From Polystyrenella longa (GTDB lineage Bacteria > Planctomycetota > Planctomycetia > Planctomycetales > Planctomycetaceae): a stretch of DNA of 64,000 nt. The DNA lies in contig NZ_CP036281.1 of assembly GCF_007750395.1 (NCBI RefSeq), forward strand, positions 1,327,001 to 1,391,000, given 5' to 3'. A program made the position numbers and the translations under genes. Below the pieces are notes generated by a model. That model saw only the letters and a list, made by a program, of their open reading frames with translations, made no database searches and was not told the origin of the DNA. Positions within the stretch are counted from its first letter, which is position 1. Each line of letters begins with the position of its first letter. Shown here piece by piece: positions 61,480 to 64,000 of this stretch.

Positions 61480-64000
61480 ATGATTTTGCCGAAATCCTTT
61501 GATTCCGTTCACCAATTCCTGCCCAGGACTCCGCTATTGGCGGCTGTCCTTCTGTTGGCAGGAAGTCCGCTATTGGTCTACGGGGATGATAAGCCAATCA
61601 ACTACCAGGATCACGTTCAGCCCATTCTGCGGGCGAAATGTTTTTCCTGTCATAACACAAACAAAAAAGTAGCCGGTCTCGACCTGACCAGCTATAACGC
61701 CGCTATGATCGGCGGAGCGTCGGGTGAAGTTGTTGATCCAGGTTCACCTTCCGACAGCTATCTTTATATGTTGATCACGCACGACTCTGAACCGGTGATG
61801 CCGCCGAATTCAGACAAGATGCCCGAGAACGAACTGGCCATTATTTCCAAATGGATTGAGGGTGGAGCGATCGAAAACGCGGGTGGCAAACCCCGGGCAA
61901 TGAAGAAGAAAGCGAACCTTGGTCTGACGGGTGCTCCTACTGAGCGACCGGAAGGTCCCGCCCCCATGCCACTTCGGATCAGCAAAGAGGCCGTAGTCCA
62001 TACTGACCAAGTGACCGCAGTTACCGCGATGGCAACGAACCCGTGGTCTTCTCTGGTGGCCGTGGCCGGGCAACAGCAGATTGTACTTTACGATGCCGCT
62101 AATCTTGAAATGCTGGGAGTACTCCCATTTCCAGAAGGAGATCCTCTGGTTCTGAAATTCAGCCGAAATGGTGGTTTGTTGATGGCCGCCGGTGGACGGG
62201 GTGCCTCACTGGGAAAAGCGATTGTCTGGGATATTCGAACCGGTGAACGTGTCATCGAAGTGGGTGACGAATTGGATGCTGTGCTGGCTGCTGATATCAG
62301 CGCCGACCAGACCATGATTGCTCTCGGTGGTTCCAATAAGCTCGTCCGGATTTATTCGACCGGAGATGGCAGCCTGCTGCATGAAATGAAAAAACATACC
62401 GACTGGGTTTGCTCACTGGAATTCAGTCCTGATGGCGTGCTCCTGGCGACAGCTGACCGGAACGGAGGTATGTTTACGTGGGAATCCTTTACGGGACGTC
62501 AGTACGCCGAACTGAAAGGGCATACCGATTTCATCACTGATGTTTCCTGGCGAGGAGATTCCAACTTGCTGGCTTCCGTCAGCCTGGATGGCTCGTTGCG
62601 TCTCTGGGAGCCAGAGAACGGAACTCAGGTCAAGACTTGGAGTGCGGATGGTGCCGGTGTCGAATCTGTTGAATTTACCCGTGACAGCCGATTGCTGACT
62701 GGTGGACGCAGCAAGGTAACAACTCTGTGGGACGTCAACGGTGGCAAACTTCGCGACTTCGCCGCGTTCTCTGATTACGCTCTGGAAGTGACTTTCTCGG
62801 ACGAAACCAACCGCGTTATTGCGGGCGACTGGAACGGAGAAATCCGTGTCTGGAATGCGGAAGACGGAGCCCAACTCGGTCAGCTGAACCAGAACCCCGC
62901 ACCGCTTCAAGCACGCCTTGATTCAGCAAAAGCTGAGTTCGTCCAGATACAACAGACTCATCAGAAAAATGCCGAAGCAGCTAAAGTGGCCAACGATGCT
63001 CTGGCTGCGGTTCAGAAACAGTCAACCGATGCAGCAGCCGCATTGAAACAGACGGCGGATGCTCATGCCGAAATGATTAAGACGCGAGATGCTGCCAAAC
63101 AGAATCTCGATAAGCTTGCTGCCGAACACACTACGACGACTCAGCGTGTTGCCGAGTTGAAAAAGGTAATGCCGCTCCTTTCAGAGTCTGCTGCCAAAAT
63201 GAAGCAGGCTGCCGAGCAATCGGTTGGTGATGAGCAACTGGCGAAAGCCGCTGCCGATGTTACACTACAGAAAGATACCAAGACCAACGAACTCGCTGTT
63301 ACTGAGAAAAAACTGGCGGAAGTGACACCTGTCTTTGAAAAAGCGAAACAGGTTCACGCGGCCGCCGAGCAAGGTGTCGTGGAAACACTGGCTAAGAAAG
63401 AGGTCGCTCAGAAAACGGCAGACGGCTTGGTCGAACCACTTAAAGTGGCCCAGGAAACAGCGACGGCCGCTAACGCTGTCGCCAATGAATCCAACAATAA
63501 ACTTCAAGCATCACAGCAGCTTGTCGCCAAGTGGACCGGTGAAATCGATTTCCATCAGAAACTGGTCGCTCTTAAAGAGCGGAAAACTCAGAAGGAAGAA
63601 GTCGTCATTACCTATGAAGACTTAACCGGACAACTACAGCAGTTGGAAGGTGAACTGCAACAGGCTCAGGATGGATTGGCTGCTGCTCAGAATAAACTTA
63701 AAGCGACCAACGAACAGGTTGTCGCCAATCAGACCGCCGTAGAGCAAGCCACCGCCAATCAGCAGGCTGGCGAACAGACTGTCGCGAAAGCCGAAGCGAC
63801 GGTTCCTCAGTTGAACGAGACGTTGCAGAAAGCAGAACTGGCACTGCAAACCTCTGGCGACGATGCCGATCTCAAACAGGCTGTCGAACAGTGGAAACAG
63901 TTGATCGCCAAGAAAACGACCGAACTGGCAACTCATAAAACGAACCTGGTAAATCTGGTTGCCGCACTGGAACAGGCTAAACAGGCTTTAGTCGTCTCTC
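61480..64000 (+). CDS. secreted planctomycete cytochrome-C + WD40 + coiled-coil protein (3' end cut by window)
   Basis: The frame opens at ATG 61480, with GGAG 9 bases upstream, and stays open to the window edge (840 codons). Signal peptide: AAVLLLAGSPLLVYG. It continues with a PSCyt1-type domain (INYQDHVQPILRAKCFSCHN, CxxCH at residues 54-58; VMPPNSDKMPENELAIISKWI), then about six WD40 repeats at 170-465 (LVKFSRNGG, HTDWVCSLEFSPDGVLLATAD, HTDFITDVSWRGDSNLLASVSLDGSLRLWEPE, GDWNGEIRVWNAEDG). From about residue 470 a very long Ala/Lys/Gln/Glu coiled coil begins and continues past the end. It is the fourth gene of the DUF1501 train; haem attachment and a scaffold role are inferred. Confidence 0.88.
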   Translation, partial: MILPKSFDSVHQFLPRTPLLAAVLLLAGSPLLVYGDDKPINYQDHVQPILRAKCFSCHNTNKKVAGLDLTSYNAAMIGGASGEVVDPGSPSDSYLYMLITHDSEPVMPPNSDKMPENELAIISKWIEGGAIENAGGKPRAMKKKANLGLTGAPTERPEGPAPMPLRISKEAVVHTDQVTAVTAMATNPWSSLVAVAGQQQIVLYDAANLEMLGVLPFPEGDPLVLKFSRNGGLLMAAGGRGASLGKAIVWDIRTGERVIEVGDELDAVLAADISADQTMIALGGSNKLVRIYSTGDGSLLHEMKKHTDWVCSLEFSPDGVLLATADRNGGMFTWESFTGRQYAELKGHTDFITDVSWRGDSNLLASVSLDGSLRLWEPENGTQVKTWSADGAGVESVEFTRDSRLLTGGRSKVTTLWDVNGGKLRDFAAFSDYALEVTFSDETNRVIAGDWNGEIRVWNAEDGAQLGQLNQNPAPLQARLDSAKAEFVQIQQTHQKNAEAAKVANDALAAVQKQSTDAAAALKQTADAHAEMIKTRDAAKQNLDKLAAEHTTTTQRVAELKKVMPLLSESAAKMKQAAEQSVGDEQLAKAAADVTLQKDTKTNELAVTEKKLAEVTPVFEKAKQVHAAAEQGVVETLAKKEVAQKTADGLVEPLKVAQETATAANAVANESNNKLQASQQLVAKWTGEIDFHQKLVALKERKTQKEEVVITYEDLTGQLQQLEGELQQAQDGLAAAQNKLKATNEQVVANQTAVEQATANQQAGEQTVAKAEATVPQLNETLQKAELALQTSGDDADLKQAVEQWKQLIAKKTTELATHKTNLVNLVAALEQAKQALVVS

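Overview
The window reads as a chromosomal segment of a planctomycete (Planctomycetota, probably Planctomycetales). The strongest signs are the secreted DUF1501 / PPC / DUF1549-DUF1553 / haem-WD40 gene train at 54.5-64 kb, a lysine-rich histone H1-like protein, a DUF6798 membrane protein, the hopanoid pair hpnC/hpnD, and long intergenic spacers with frequent GTG/TTG starts. No rRNA, tRNA, CRISPR array, insertion sequence or prophage gene was recognised. It looks like core or lineage-specific chromosome rather than a mobile island. The assignment rests on gene content, not on a database search.

Layout. 0-1.7 kb: a TIGR03546/TIGR03545 membrane pair (minus strand, the second cut by the window edge). 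2.0-3.6 kb: a membrane-anchored DUF11-like protein. 3.7-5.8 kb: hpnC then hpnD (minus strand), two of the enzymes that make squalene for hopanoids. 6.3-7.7 kb: the ribosome-assembly GTPase Der. 8.2-15.4 kb: envelope genes, namely a porin, a small cysteine-rich secreted protein, and an RND pump with its membrane-fusion protein. 15.4-20.3 kb: a three-gene minus-strand operon with a MotA/TolQ/ExbB-type channel and two long TolR/ExbD-like partners. 20.6-26.2 kb: a propeller plus GHL10-like secreted protein, MogA, a tiny lipoprotein and a secreted alpha/alpha-toroid protein. 26.6-31.3 kb: a polysaccharide group (Wzx-like flippase, GT4 glycosyltransferase, asparagine synthetase). 32-37.3 kb: an RsbU-type phosphatase, an MFS transporter, a conserved hypothetical gene and the H1-like protein. 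37.4-46 kb: a DUF6798 membrane protein, a YkgJ-type cysteine-cluster protein, an aminotransferase, SufS, SufE, an Mrp-type Fe-S carrier, a hypothetical gene and inorganic pyrophosphatase. 46.7-53.7 kb: a ThuA-like secreted protein, a polyprenol/diacylglycerol kinase-family protein, an ABC-2 exporter pair, a Gfo/Idh/MocA oxidoreductase and an exported glutathione peroxidase. 54.5-64 kb: the DUF1501 train, running off the right edge.

How the genes work together. The strongest candidate for an undescribed system is the 15.4-20.3 kb operon. One proton-channel-type subunit with a long cytoplasmic tail is encoded with two different single-span partners. The two partners align residue for residue through the membrane segment: one has the aspartate expected of a proton-carrying TolR/MotB subunit (Asp19), the other has threonine at the same position. 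Both also seem to share a periplasmic module that occurs three times in the two proteins. This fits an asymmetric, ion-driven envelope motor. The other coherent units are hopanoid precursor synthesis, Fe-S cluster assembly (SufS-SufE-Mrp, without SufBCD here), polysaccharide export, and the surface-exposed DUF1501/DUF1553 machinery.

Limits: all family names come from reading motifs by eye. Starts were re-chosen where a ribosome-binding site, signal peptide or domain boundary favoured an internal codon; these cases are stated.
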